This document shows positions 26,043-34,602 of a stretch of DNA of 64,000 nucleotides, in pieces. Made by a program: the position numbers and the translations under genes. The notes under the pieces are model-generated. The model was given only the letters and a program-made list of their open reading frames with translations, was not told the origin of the DNA and did no database searches. Within the stretch, counting starts at the first letter, position 1; each line of letters starts with the position of its first letter. The stretch comes from Lachnospiraceae bacterium. GTDB taxonomy: Bacteria > Bacillota > Clostridia > Lachnospirales > Lachnospiraceae. The stretch spans positions 3,128 through 67,127 of the forward strand of contig JAHYZZ010000004.1 of the NCBI GenBank assembly GCA_019424135.1, read 5' to 3'.

Positions 26043-26795
26043 ATGTTTACAATGACAGACTACGACAAATTACAGCAGATCATGGAGGAAAGTTCCCAGA
26101 AAAAGGAGCTCCTGACCAGACTCTTAGAATCTCACCGGATGCAGATCAGTGCTATCAGCCATGAGATCCGCAATCCTCTGTCTCTGGTATACAGTTCCCT
26201 TCAGTTAATCGAATCCGGACATCCCGAGGTACACCAGTTTCGGCACTGGGATGAAATGCGCCAGGATATTGAGTATATGACACAACTTCTGGAAGAATTA
26301 TCTTCATATAACAACGGAGAACGGCTGACTCTTACGGATACCGGCATGAGTTCTTTTCTTCGAACCCTTGCTCTTTCTTTTGCAGCATCTCTGATTGATA
26401 CCGACATTGAATTTATCTCCTTGGTCGGTCCTGATCTGCCTGTACTGCCCATTGACACAATCAAATTCCGTCAGCTGCTGTTAAACCTTCTGGCCAACGC
26501 AAAGGATGCTCTCCTTGCCTCGAATCACTCCGTATTAACCCTTACCTTATCTGCTAAAGTCAAAGACCAGTCTCTGATTATCACAATTACAGATACCGGC
26601 TGCGGCATCGCCCCGGAAGATATGGATACTCTTTTCGAACCTTTTGTTACCCACAAACAAGGCGGTACCGGTCTTGGACTTGCCATTGCCCGTCGGGTCA
26701 TCCGCGCGCATCACGGAACAATCCATGCTGCTTCTGAGTCAGGCAAAGGAAGTGTATTTACGATTACCCTTCCGATACAGGAAAAGTCCGCATAA
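26043..26795 (+). CDS. Soluble sensor histidine kinase
   Basis: 250 residues, without membrane segment or sensor domain. The dimerisation helix carries H40 in ISHEIRNPLSLVYSSLQLI. The HATPase domain has the N-box LLLNLLANAKDALL, G1 DTGCGIAPEDMD, F-box LFEPFVTHK and G2 GGTGLGLAIARRV. The compact layout resembles the catalytic core of sporulation-type kinases. There is no response regulator nearby (an orphan). The last 57 bases overlap the end of the convergent rhomboid gene. Confidence 0.9.
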   Translation: MFTMTDYDKLQQIMEESSQKKELLTRLLESHRMQISAISHEIRNPLSLVYSSLQLIESGHPEVHQFRHWDEMRQDIEYMTQLLEELSSYNNGERLTLTDTGMSSFLRTLALSFAASLIDTDIEFISLVGPDLPVLPIDTIKFRQLLLNLLANAKDALLASNHSVLTLTLSAKVKDQSLIITITDTGCGIAPEDMDTLFEPFVTHKQGGTGLGLAIARRVIRAHHGTIHAASESGKGSVFTITLPIQEKSA

Positions 26796-27347
26796 AATTC
26801 CAAAGATCAGCCCACCTACATGTGCAGCATTGTCAACACCTGTACTGGAAAAGCCAAAATACAAACTGATAGCAAGCATGAGCAACATCCCTTTTCCAGA
26901 AATATTGCCAAGTCTTCCGTGATTTCTCACTACAACATAGAAAAGAGCCCCTGTAATTCCAAAGATTGCTCCAGACGCTCCTGCCGATACCGCATAATCC
27001 TGAAACCGAATATCTAAAATGCCAGACAACAGATTCCCTCCCAGACCGCTGACTAGATATGTAATCAAAAATCTCAGACTGCCCATCTCCTGTTCCAGAT
27101 TCCATCCGATCATCAGAAGCATAATCATATTATTAAAGAGATGCCAAAAACCAAAATGAAGAAATATGCTGGTTAAAAGACGATAGTACTCCCCACTTTC
27201 CTTCACATAAGGCACATACATCGCACCATGCTCCAGCATATATCCGATATCTTCTGTCTTGCCTCCCAGAGACAAATACAAAAAAATGATTACATTTGCA
27301 GCCACAAGTGCAATCGTACCATATCTCTTGTCCTTTTCCTTTCTCAT
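26739..27347 (-). CDS. Rhomboid-family intramembrane serine protease
   Basis: 202 residues, six membrane segments. The HxxxN of the oxyanion loop is in FWHLFNNM (H69, N73). The nucleophile S125 sits in AGASGAIFGITGAL and the catalytic H176 in NAAHVGGLIFG, so the Ser-His dyad is intact. It cleaves membrane-anchored proteins within the bilayer; substrates are unknown. Its last 19 codons overlap antisense with the 3' end of the histidine-kinase gene. The ribosome site is weak (GGCAGCAG). Confidence 0.92.
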   Translation of the reverse strand: MRKEKDKRYGTIALVAANVIIFLYLSLGGKTEDIGYMLEHGAMYVPYVKESGEYYRLLTSIFLHFGFWHLFNNMIMLLMIGWNLEQEMGSLRFLITYLVSGLGGNLLSGILDIRFQDYAVSAGASGAIFGITGALFYVVVRNHGRLGNISGKGMLLMLAISLYFGFSSTGVDNAAHVGGLIFGILCGLFLYRKGNRKYTSFA

Positions 27348-27405
27348 TCTGCTGCCTGCGCGCCCTCCGGTTCTATTGTCAGATCCACTGGTTTTTTGTA
27401 TGTTT

Positions 27406-27414
27406 AGTATAGCA
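27406..27414 (-). promoter_or_regulatory. Extended -10 element for the rhomboid gene
   Basis: On the minus strand, TGCTATACT (extended -10) lies about 60 nt before the rhomboid ATG. No good -35 is seen. Confidence 0.45.
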
Positions 27415-27477
27415 TAGTTTTCGGATATTTCACCACTTCATTTTTCGAAAAGATTCGGCATTTTTCGTCAAAGTCCG

Positions 27478-28185
27478 CTATAGTTCTTCTTCCTCTATAT
27501 GTAGGCCATCCCAATCTCCCCACCTATGCTTCTTGTGCCTGTTCAAAAACTGCTTTACCGGCTCCCACATCTGATCTGTTTCTTTTAAGATGGAACTGCC
27601 CATCTCCTGTTCTGCGATCCAGTCGTGCTCTCTGGTGTCATATCTGATCTCTTTTACTTCTTCTTTTTGAGGCTCTTCTTTTTGCTGGAAGCATTCTTTT
27701 ATCAACTTCTCCATACTATAATTCTCTTCCATTGTCCCTTTATGCAAAAGAAAGATGATTCTGACCGCCTCCTTATCCTGGTAATCTGCCTGCTTGACAA
27801 AATAATCTGTGAGCAGATGAAACTCTGCCCAAAGGTCCTGCCTGACAGGAGGATAATAGCAGAAAAAGAACCGCTCTTCTTCATAAAAAATATACTCCGG
27901 CTTCAAGAGGATCCGGTGAATATCCAGAAGATACTTTTCCGCCTCCCGGACTGCCGCCTGAAAGCCCGCCAGAAACTGTTTTACATCCGTCTCCTGAAAC
28001 TTGCCCCTTTCATACATTGCTTTCATAGACACTTTCCCGCTGACATTATAATCATAATAGCCGCTTTGATCCATACCTCTTCCTTGTACCTGCAAAAAAT
28101 TCTCCAGCATATTGACCTTCAGCATACGCATCTGATAGTCTTCTTGATATTGTTCCTTTTCTTCAATCGTAATCTTTCTTTCCAT
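27478..28185 (-). CDS. DUF6382-like protein, last gene of the Tad operon
   Basis: 235 residues, soluble. The region NMLENFLQVQGRGMDQSGYYDYN through LLKPEYIFYEEERFFFCYYPP (residues ~24-125) matches the DUF6382 pattern that usually precedes an FHA domain in Firmicutes. Here the FHA part is absent and the protein ends with a Trp/His-rich segment (NRHKKHRWGDWDGLHIEEEEL). It starts six bp after the preceding pseudopilin gene and is therefore part of the same operon. The role in pilus assembly is unknown; it may be a cytoplasmic regulator or scaffold. Confidence 0.7.
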   Translation of the reverse strand: MERKITIEEKEQYQEDYQMRMLKVNMLENFLQVQGRGMDQSGYYDYNVSGKVSMKAMYERGKFQETDVKQFLAGFQAAVREAEKYLLDIHRILLKPEYIFYEEERFFFCYYPPVRQDLWAEFHLLTDYFVKQADYQDKEAVRIIFLLHKGTMEENYSMEKLIKECFQQKEEPQKEEVKEIRYDTREHDWIAEQEMGSSILKETDQMWEPVKQFLNRHKKHRWGDWDGLHIEEEEL

Positions 28186-28191
28186 CGTCTG

Positions 28192-28593
28192 CTATAAGAA
28201 CCTCCTCCATCTGCGAATTTCTTTTTCCGGCTCCGTCACAGCCGCACGTTGTTCCACTGTCAGTCGCATCCCTCTTCTGGATGCGCTGACTTTAATAACA
28301 ATCTCTTCGTCGCAAAGCACAGCCTCCACATCTGCTGCCGCGAATAAAATGCATTTCCCATGAATCCGTTCGATTAACATTGCCTCCAGTTCCCCTGCCT
28401 CTATCCCATCCTTTTCTCTGGCTTTTGTACCTCCTGCCACTGCAGTTTCATAGGCGGCTGCCGATAATATATTTTTATCATGATAATAAAACATCACCAG
28501 GACAGCCGTCATTATCAACAGCACCGCCAGGGGAACAACGACCGACATCTCTACAGTAAAAGAAGCGTTACATCCCCTCTTCCATTGCCTCAT
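28192..28593 (-). CDS. TadE-like pseudopilin
   Basis: 133 residues. The N-terminal segment CNASFTVEMSVVVPLAVLLI has the Glu-5-type prepilin motif (cleavage expected before FTVE) followed by one hydrophobic helix to about residue 35, then a small soluble domain. This is the TadE/TadF pseudopilin form. The ATG overlaps the stop of the prepilin peptidase gene (ATGA), with AGGAGG inside that gene's end. Longer upstream frames belong to the peptidase gene in another reading frame. Confidence 0.8.
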   Translation of the reverse strand: MRQWKRGCNASFTVEMSVVVPLAVLLIMTAVLVMFYYHDKNILSAAAYETAVAGGTKAREKDGIEAGELEAMLIERIHGKCILFAAADVEAVLCDEEIVIKVSASRRGMRLTVEQRAAVTEPEKEIRRWRRFL

Positions 28594-29033
28594 ACATATC
28601 CTCCTGCCCATACACTGACCAGATATCCGATGGCAAGGAACGGATAAAATGGAACGGTGCATCTTCTGGACATTTTCTTTCTGGCCAGCAAGATGATCGA
28701 TACAGCAGCCAATAAGACAAAAGCAGACATCAGCACTTCCAGAAGCCCCCAAAGTCCTAGAAAAATCCCCAGAATCAAGATTGCCCAGCTGTCTCCATAC
28801 CCCATTTTCTCTTTTGTGGCTCGGCTCAAGAAAAGAAACACAATCCCCACGACTGCACCTCCCGCAACCAGCCAAAACTCTTCCCTCCTTATAATCACCT
28901 GGTAAAAAATTACCGCTATATTTGCCATTCCTAAGATCTCCACGGGAATTTTTCGAAATTGAATATCAATAATTGAAAGAACCCCCAAAATGCCCATGCC
29001 GATCATCTGACTTAATGTCCACACCTGGAACAA
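28590..29033 (-). CDS. A24-family prepilin peptidase (TadV/CpaA type)
   Basis: 147 residues with about five membrane segments. The two catalytic aspartates of the family are seen in SIIDIQFRKIP (near residue 23) and in the GxGD motif KMGYGDSWAILIL (near residue 80). It lacks the methyltransferase domain of PilD, as usual for TadV/CpaA. It would process the Flp pilin (31279-31455) and the pseudopilins in this operon. The start overlaps the end of the preceding TadE-like gene by 22 bases. Confidence 0.9.
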   Translation of the reverse strand: MFQVWTLSQMIGMGILGVLSIIDIQFRKIPVEILGMANIAVIFYQVIIRREEFWLVAGGAVVGIVFLFLSRATKEKMGYGDSWAILILGIFLGLWGLLEVLMSAFVLLAAVSIILLARKKMSRRCTVPFYPFLAIGYLVSVWAGGYV

Positions 29034-29830
29034 GCCCCCTTTCCTGCGACTTCTGACAATGGCACTGCATAAACCGTCCGTTTAAGCCCGCTGCAAGACA
29101 GGGAACTATGATAACGATCACCAGTGTCTGTAATATAAACAACGTCTTCCCTCATTCCTGTGCAATGCTCACAAGAATAATATTTCCCGCCGCTCGCATT
29201 TCGAAGCTCTGGAATCTCTTCGCTGGACACGATCCGCACAGACAAGTCCAGATGGCTGCAATGGTAATCTTTATGATAGACCAATCCTGTCTCCGTTACA
29301 TAAACAGTCTCTTCTTCCGTTCCGCCAAAACTTTCTTTTTCATATCCAGTCCATCCCTTAATTCGCATCGTTTCTTCATATGAAAGTAAGGAAAGAGAAA
29401 ACAGTGGTATCGGAATTCGAATCTGATACCTAGCTGTAATCTGTCCGATACCGGTCCTCGGAGACATATAAGACTGATCGCAACGAATCCCGCTGCTGCC
29501 ACCTTCAACAAGACTTCTCTCCAGCCGCCGGACTCCAATAGCTTTTACCACATCTTCCTCCAGCCGGGACGGCATGAGGACGGATGCTGCCACCGCCTCT
29601 TCCGCCGCTCGTTTCCCCGCATACTGAAGTCCTGCGCGCACGGCTGTCCCGACTGCCATCAATTCCAACAAGTAAATCAGACAGACAACTGCCAAAAGAA
29701 AAATGGGGAATGCCATCGCAGCTTCCAGTGTCACAGAGGCAGATACGGATGCCCTCCCGGACTTGATATCACAGACATTTTGAAGGGGAGTCTTTTCTGT
29801 ATCAATCACACGAATCCTTCTCCTTTCCAT
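29012..29830 (-). CDS. TadE-like pseudopilin with a duplicated C-terminal cysteine domain
   Basis: 272 residues. Residues ~28-60 are a TadE-type segment (ASVTLEAAMAFPIFLLAVV) with prepilin-like Glu. The next ~110 residues form a pseudopilin body with two Cys. The last ~100 residues hold two tandem copies of a cysteine module: TVYVTETGLVYHKDYHCSHL with YYSCEHC, and DVVYITDTGDRYHSSLSCSG with CSRCGH. Each has the pattern VY-T-TG--YH---CS-L---C--C. Similar modules occur at the end of secreted nucleases and other exported proteins and may bind metal. The fusion to TadE is unusual. Confidence 0.8.
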   Translation of the reverse strand: MERRRIRVIDTEKTPLQNVCDIKSGRASVSASVTLEAAMAFPIFLLAVVCLIYLLELMAVGTAVRAGLQYAGKRAAEEAVAASVLMPSRLEEDVVKAIGVRRLERSLVEGGSSGIRCDQSYMSPRTGIGQITARYQIRIPIPLFSLSLLSYEETMRIKGWTGYEKESFGGTEEETVYVTETGLVYHKDYHCSHLDLSVRIVSSEEIPELRNASGGKYYSCEHCTGMREDVVYITDTGDRYHSSLSCSGLKRTVYAVPLSEVAGKGACSRCGH

Positions 29831-29911
29831 TAGAATTGATATTGGCTTTTTCAGCCTGAGATCTGAGTGTGGGAATTTTAAGACACCCGGAAGGGCATCC
29901 GTATCCGCCTC

Positions 29912-31261
29912 TTATCGGTATCCAAAAAAGGTAGGAAATGTATACCGGATTCCCCTCCTTAAATGAACCTCTGACTGGAATTCGATCCGACTGATACAAA
30001 GGTCAGCCCGAAAATAGGCCTGTCCATGCTCTTCTCTAAGATTTTGTTCAATTATTCCAAGTGTCCGTATCGCACTGGTTTCCTGAGATTCTAAAAAAAG
30101 CAGCATCCGCAGATATTCCCGGTATAAAAGGCCTCCCTCTGTATCCATTCCCTCGCTTTGATCTTCCTCTGTCCCAAGTGTCAGCAAAGACGACAGACTA
30201 AGCTGCCAGCTTTCTTTTGATTTAACCAGCGGCACCCTGTTCCCCTTTAGCAATGTCCGAAGATCCATCACTGTTTCTCCATAAGCCCATGCCAGTAGGA
30301 TTACCTGTGTCGCTGCTGCTATGATGGCCGGTACTGCAAGAAGAGCGCAAAGGGTCAAAGCCATTGCCTCCGCCTCTGCCTTCATAGCGGTATCCGTCTG
30401 AATATAGGCGTAATTTGGAACAAATCGAAGAAGCATCAGCTTTTTCACTACAGCTTCCAGATTTTCCCTGTCGCTTTCTTTTCCTTCTAGGATATATTCC
30501 ATCTCATAATCCAGTGTGCCTGTCTTCTCCTCATCAGTAAACATGGAAAAATGTTCCAAAAGGTATTCTCCGAACAGCAAAGATGACAAGGTTGTGCTTT
30601 CTTCTGCCACATCGGAAAAATCACCATATCCTTGGTTACAGTCCCGATTTTCAAGAAGTTTTGACATTTCCACCTGCTTATTTGAGACTTCTTTCTCCTT
30701 TGGCAGAACCAGCTCAAGGATGGGCGAGCTTTGAAGCTCTCCCACATGAGCAATGGGATTTTCTTCCTCGGGGAGCTCTCCTTCATTGGCAGTAAGAAGT
30801 TCGTCCAAATCCTGTTCTTTTTCTTTTTCCTCCGTCTGATATTTTCTTGCCTGATCTTTCTGCTGCCCCCACACAGAAGTCATGCCGGTCCATTCTTCCA
30901 CAACCTCCAGTCCGTATTTTTGCTCCATATAAGATACCACCTGTTCCCAGAATGTCTGGCATCCATGATCTGTCAAAAACTGAATCCTTTGTATTTTTTG
31001 TTTTATGTTATCTGCCCCATAGTATTCCAGACGGTCTGTAAGATTTTGTTCTGAATACTGCCCTGTTTCATAACTCCCATCCAAAGCAAAAATCCCATAC
31101 TCCTCTAGAAGTTCTTTCTGGTATTCTGCAAATACACTTTCTATTGCCCGGTTCATGTCCGCCCTCCGATAGTTTTTTGCCATCTGAATAGAGGCACTTT
31201 CCATCAAACCTCCGGCAAAGGAGATCAGCAAAATAAAAACCAGACTTAAAAATACCGTAAT
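29912..31261 (-). CDS. DUF5702/TadG-like pilus-associated membrane protein; start codon uncertain
   Basis: About 449 residues from GEITVFLSLVFILLISFAGG, a single N-terminal membrane helix. MESASIQMAKNYRRADMNRA, AEYQKELLEEYGIFALDGSYE and a C-terminal hydrophobic region near residues 310-340 follow. This matches the DUF5702/TadG-like proteins of Lachnospiraceae Tad operons. Homologues begin just before GEITVF, but here there is no ATG, GTG or TTG at that place. Choices are ATT at 31259-31261 (AGGAG 11 nt upstream; coordinates given here), or an ATG at 31474 whose frame overlaps the whole pilin gene, or ATG at 31204, which loses the membrane helix. Read-through from the pilin gene by frameshift is also possible. 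Confidence 0.7.
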   Translation of the reverse strand: MTVFLSLVFILLISFAGGLMESASIQMAKNYRRADMNRAIESVFAEYQKELLEEYGIFALDGSYETGQYSEQNLTDRLEYYGADNIKQKIQRIQFLTDHGCQTFWEQVVSYMEQKYGLEVVEEWTGMTSVWGQQKDQARKYQTEEKEKEQDLDELLTANEGELPEEENPIAHVGELQSSPILELVLPKEKEVSNKQVEMSKLLENRDCNQGYGDFSDVAEESTTLSSLLFGEYLLEHFSMFTDEEKTGTLDYEMEYILEGKESDRENLEAVVKKLMLLRFVPNYAYIQTDTAMKAEAEAMALTLCALLAVPAIIAAATQVILLAWAYGETVMDLRTLLKGNRVPLVKSKESWQLSLSSLLTLGTEEDQSEGMDTEGGLLYREYLRMLLFLESQETSAIRTLGIIEQNLREEHGQAYFRADLCISRIEFQSEVHLRRGIRYTFPTFFGYR

Positions 31262-31278
31262 TTCCCCTCGTACTCCTG

Positions 31279-31455
31279 CTAGATTCCGGCGCTTTCGCTG
31301 GTAATTTTTTCGAAAATTGTCTGTACCAGACTGGTAAGCTGAGACTTGAAGATAATGACCAGTCCGATCAACACCACCAGAATCAGAATGATTTCTACCA
31401 CGCCAATCCCATCGTCTCTTCTCATCATATTTAATAAATATCTGATTCTCCACAT
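31279..31455 (-). CDS. Flp1-type IVb pilin
   Basis: 58 residues: MWRIRYLLNMMRRDDGIG, then VVEIILILVVLIGLVIIFKS. Short positively charged leader, cleavage site before the IGVVEIILI-type helix with Glu-5, and a short tail, all typical of Flp pilins of Firmicute Tad systems. The start at 31455 is chosen because GAGGAG is seven nt upstream; ATG at 31461 is too close. It lies between tadC and the DUF5702 gene, which it overlaps or abuts. It is the probable major subunit of the fibre built by the TadA-TadB-TadC machine. Confidence 0.85.
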   Translation of the reverse strand: MWRIRYLLNMMRRDDGIGVVEIILILVVLIGLVIIFKSQLTSLVQTIFEKITSESAGI

Positions 31456-31476
31456 AACCATTCTCCTCTATCATTT

Positions 31477-32751
31477 TTATAAAATCCGCATAGACAGAAA
31501 TGCCGGTACGATGACAATCAAAAGCACCTCTGCCAGCATAAAAAACATTGGCAACAACAATTTTGTTCCAGCTTCCTCTCCCAGTCTTCTGGCCCTAGCC
31601 TTACGTTCCTCAAAGGCCTGAATAGACTCCATCTTGAGAAGCTGCGACAGCCCTTTGGTTCCTTTTCTCAAATTCTGAGACAACAATGCACCAAACCTTA
31701 GGTACATCTGAATCCCGCACCTTCTCCCAAAATTTTCATAGCTTTCCGCCTCGGTATGTCCGCTTTCCATCTCCCAGCAGGTTTTCTGCATTTCCTCGTA
31801 GGCATAGCGCTTTCCTGTTTTTATCTTTTGCCGCTCATATTCCTCCACCACCTTTCGAAATGCCCGTCTCACCGTCATGCCCGCCCCCAGATATAGGGTA
31901 AGCTTCCCTACGATTTCCGGGTAATCCCTGATCATCTGTCGGCTCCGTTCACTCTCTGTCTGTATTTCCGTCTGTTTTTTCTGTACAATAAGCAAGATTC
32001 CTATCAATAGAGCCATTCCTATCAGCACCATTCCTCGGTTGTCCATCTGCCGATAGTACTCCACTGTCTTTCCACCGATTGTTTCCGGCAGCTCCCATTG
32101 TTCCTTTTCCCTGCTATCGGCCTCTGCCTTTAACAATTCTTCTTTGATCTCTTTTTGTCTGGCCTCCTGTCCCTTCAGTTCCCTTGGATACAAACAGGCG
32201 GTACACTCATATCTGGCCTGTTTTGTTTCATCCTCCCGATAAGTCAACACAGCGCTTAGGTTCACCAACGTCCCTTCCTCGTCCAACGCCTCTTCCTGGA
32301 TTTCTCCTCGAATATTCATCACGTCATAGCGATCCAACTCCCAGGAAATATCCACCGGCTCCTGGGGCATCTGCGTCAAAAGATCCAGATCTTCTTCTAT
32401 GCGGTCTAGACTTTGATTCCCATTTAAGATGAACGTATCCAGTTTTCTTGTCACCCGGTCAAACATTTCCCGAATCTCATCTGATGTATATTTTCGTTCT
32501 GCAACATCCATTTCTACTGGAATCCTCTCTTTAGAATCCTCCAGCACTACATCCACAGACTCTCTTTTGCTTCCTTGCCCATAGGTATTCCTGACAATTC
32601 CTCCTTCGATCTGCGTCTGTGACTCCACATAGTCAGCCGCCAGCAAAATGATTCCAATAAGCAGCACGCCTCCTGCCATACCGCCAATCAGACTTCGATC
32701 CTTATGATCTTTAACCCAAGATAATAAGCGCCCAGATAAATCATGAGACAT
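31477..32751 (-). CDS. TadC-like inner-membrane platform protein with an extra N-terminal outer domain
   Basis: 424 residues. A membrane segment at about 22-40 (IGGMAGGVLLIGIILLAAD) is followed by a ~200-residue polar domain with YTSDEIREMFDRVTRKLDTF and TACLYPRELKG. A second membrane segment lies near 242-260. A T2SSF domain (YPEIVGKLTLYLGAGMTVRR to the C-terminal hydrophobic LLLPMFFMLAEVLLIVIVPA) ends the protein. Canonical TadC is shorter and lacks this domain. Its start overlaps tadB by 64 bases. It forms the pilus platform with TadB. Confidence 0.85.
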   Translation of the reverse strand: MSHDLSGRLLSWVKDHKDRSLIGGMAGGVLLIGIILLAADYVESQTQIEGGIVRNTYGQGSKRESVDVVLEDSKERIPVEMDVAERKYTSDEIREMFDRVTRKLDTFILNGNQSLDRIEEDLDLLTQMPQEPVDISWELDRYDVMNIRGEIQEEALDEEGTLVNLSAVLTYREDETKQARYECTACLYPRELKGQEARQKEIKEELLKAEADSREKEQWELPETIGGKTVEYYRQMDNRGMVLIGMALLIGILLIVQKKQTEIQTESERSRQMIRDYPEIVGKLTLYLGAGMTVRRAFRKVVEEYERQKIKTGKRYAYEEMQKTCWEMESGHTEAESYENFGRRCGIQMYLRFGALLSQNLRKGTKGLSQLLKMESIQAFEERKARARRLGEEAGTKLLLPMFFMLAEVLLIVIVPAFLSMRIL

Positions 32752-33404
32752 ACCGTCATCACCCCTGTTCCTGCCATATTTCCATACAAACTTCCCATAA
32801 ACTCAGGAAAACTGACCGACATATAGCCGATGATCAAATACGGCACTGTCGACATTACTCGGAACTCATACTGCTTTGCGGCCAGAATGGTATCGATCTC
32901 TCTTTTCACATCAATTTTGTCTCCGATTTGTCTGGCTGTATCCCTAATGATGGCCATCATGTCTCCTCCACTTCTCTTTGCCAAGATAAATACTGCCGCA
33001 AAGCTTCTGATATCTTCCATTTCTACTCGTCCTGCGAATTCTTCCAGAACCTGCTCCACAGGCATCTGAAGCCTTAGCTGCCGTACGACAATCTGCAGTT
33101 CCTTTGATATCCTCGCATGATCAGGATAAACCAGCTTTAATTCTTTCTGCGCCTCCCGAAAAGCATTCTCCACAGAATAGCCGGTATTTAATGCCGAAGA
33201 GACTGCCAATATTGCCTCTTTAAACTGAAGAGCAAATTCACTTTCCTTTTTCTGATAAGAGTTTCTCACCATCCGTCTCCAATGCCAGATCCATATTGGG
33301 AGCAAGAATATTGCAGCCCAGACAGAACGATAATAAAGCCAGGCTGTTACACCAGTAATCCCTGTAGCTTTAACTCCGATCCAACCCCATTCCCGTTTCG
33401 TCAT
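32688..33404 (-). CDS. TadB-like inner-membrane platform protein (T2SSF family)
   Basis: 238 residues. N-terminal hydrophobic pair around residues 10-45, the T2SSF core FALQFKEAILAVSSALNTGY, FREAQKELKLVYPDHARIS, VFILAKRSGGDMMAIIRDTA and a hydrophobic C-terminus. It starts at 33404 within the end of the TadA/CpaF gene (35-base overlap), with GGCAGG just upstream. Longer upstream in-frame extension is antisense-like coding of cpaF in another frame and is excluded. Confidence 0.88.
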   Translation of the reverse strand: MTKREWGWIGVKATGITGVTAWLYYRSVWAAIFLLPIWIWHWRRMVRNSYQKKESEFALQFKEAILAVSSALNTGYSVENAFREAQKELKLVYPDHARISKELQIVVRQLRLQMPVEQVLEEFAGRVEMEDIRSFAAVFILAKRSGGDMMAIIRDTARQIGDKIDVKREIDTILAAKQYEFRVMSTVPYLIIGYMSVSFPEFMGSLYGNMAGTGVMTVCLMIYLGAYYLGLKIIRIEV

Positions 33405-34602
33405 ATCCTGCCGCCAACAGCTTGTCTCGATGAGTAAGCTCTTGGCATTTTTTCCAAACGCCTTGAATCCTCCCATGCTCCACGCCTTTCTCTTCAAATT
33501 GATACAAGGTCTGCAGCCGAATCTCTCCATCCATGTATCCCAGAACCTCCGTCACTTCCAGAACCTTCCGGCTCTTGTCCCTAAGCCGTCCCAAATGAAC
33601 GATCAGATCGATACCGGAAGCAATCTGCCTTTGGATTGCCGCAAGCGGAAGCTCCATTCCCATCAGCACCATAGTCTCCAAACGAGAAAGCATATCTTTA
33701 GGACTGTTCGCGTGCCCGGTACTTAAACTGCCGTCATGTCCGGTATTTAATGCCTGCAGCATATCGATTGCCTCTGCCGAGCGTACCTCGCCGACAATGA
33801 TACGAGTAGGCCGCATTCGAAGTGCCGCTTTAATCAGATCCCGGATGGACACCTCCCCGCTTCCCTCTACATTGGCATTTCTCGCCTCTAAGCTGACCAG
33901 GTTTGGTATCCCCCTGATTTTCAACTCTGCATTGTCCTCGATCGTGATAATTCTTTCATCCTTTGGAATATACTGCGATAACGCATTTAAGAATGTGGTC
34001 TTCCCGGAACCGGTACCGCCACTGATAAAGATATTGTATCCTGATGCCACCAAAAGGCCCAGAAAGCTGGATATTTCCTGACTGACAGACCCCCAGTCCA
34101 TCAACTGTTCCATAGATGCTGCCTCTTTTGAAAATTTGCGGATGGTCACGATTGGACCATTGATTGCTACTGGAGCTAAAACCACATTGACTCGTGAGCC
34201 GTCTGGCAGCCTTGCATCTACAATAGGTGAGGCCTCATTGACCAGCCGGTTCGCTCCCGAAACGATTTGCTGGATCACATCCTCCAGCTTTTCTCTGGAA
34301 ATGAATCTTTTGTCTGACTGATAAAGTCTGCCGCCTTTCTCATAAAAGATGTACTCCGTGCCATTTATCATAATTTCGGTGATTTCCTCATCCTCCAAAA
34401 ATTCCTGAAGAAGATCCAGCTTACGAAACGTGTTGAACAATTCCTTTCCAAGCAATGTCTTCTCCTCCAGAGACAAATGCTCTTCCATAGCCGCTTCACT
34501 GAGCACCTGATAAATCAGCTGTGTCAGCTCCTCATCTTCAATTTCTCTTGTTATGTCCAGCTCCTCCATAATCCTGGCATGAAGCTGTTCCGCCCGGATC
34601 AT
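33370..34602 (-). CDS. TadA/CpaF secretion ATPase
   Basis: 410 residues, type II/IV secretion ATPase. N-terminal helical domain, then EFLEDEEITEIMINGTEYIF, Walker A SGGTGSGKTTFLNALSQY, the Asp box IITIEDNAELKI, Walker B-region RIIVGEVRSAEAIDMLQALN and the His box TGHDGSLSTGHANSP. It powers Flp pilus assembly at the cytoplasmic face. It overlaps tadZ by four bases and tadB by 35, giving translational coupling along the operon. Confidence 0.95.
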   Translation of the reverse strand: MIRAEQLHARIMEELDITREIEDEELTQLIYQVLSEAAMEEHLSLEEKTLLGKELFNTFRKLDLLQEFLEDEEITEIMINGTEYIFYEKGGRLYQSDKRFISREKLEDVIQQIVSGANRLVNEASPIVDARLPDGSRVNVVLAPVAINGPIVTIRKFSKEAASMEQLMDWGSVSQEISSFLGLLVASGYNIFISGGTGSGKTTFLNALSQYIPKDERIITIEDNAELKIRGIPNLVSLEARNANVEGSGEVSIRDLIKAALRMRPTRIIVGEVRSAEAIDMLQALNTGHDGSLSTGHANSPKDMLSRLETMVLMGMELPLAAIQRQIASGIDLIVHLGRLRDKSRKVLEVTEVLGYMDGEIRLQTLYQFEEKGVEHGRIQGVWKKCQELTHRDKLLAAGYDETGMGLDRS

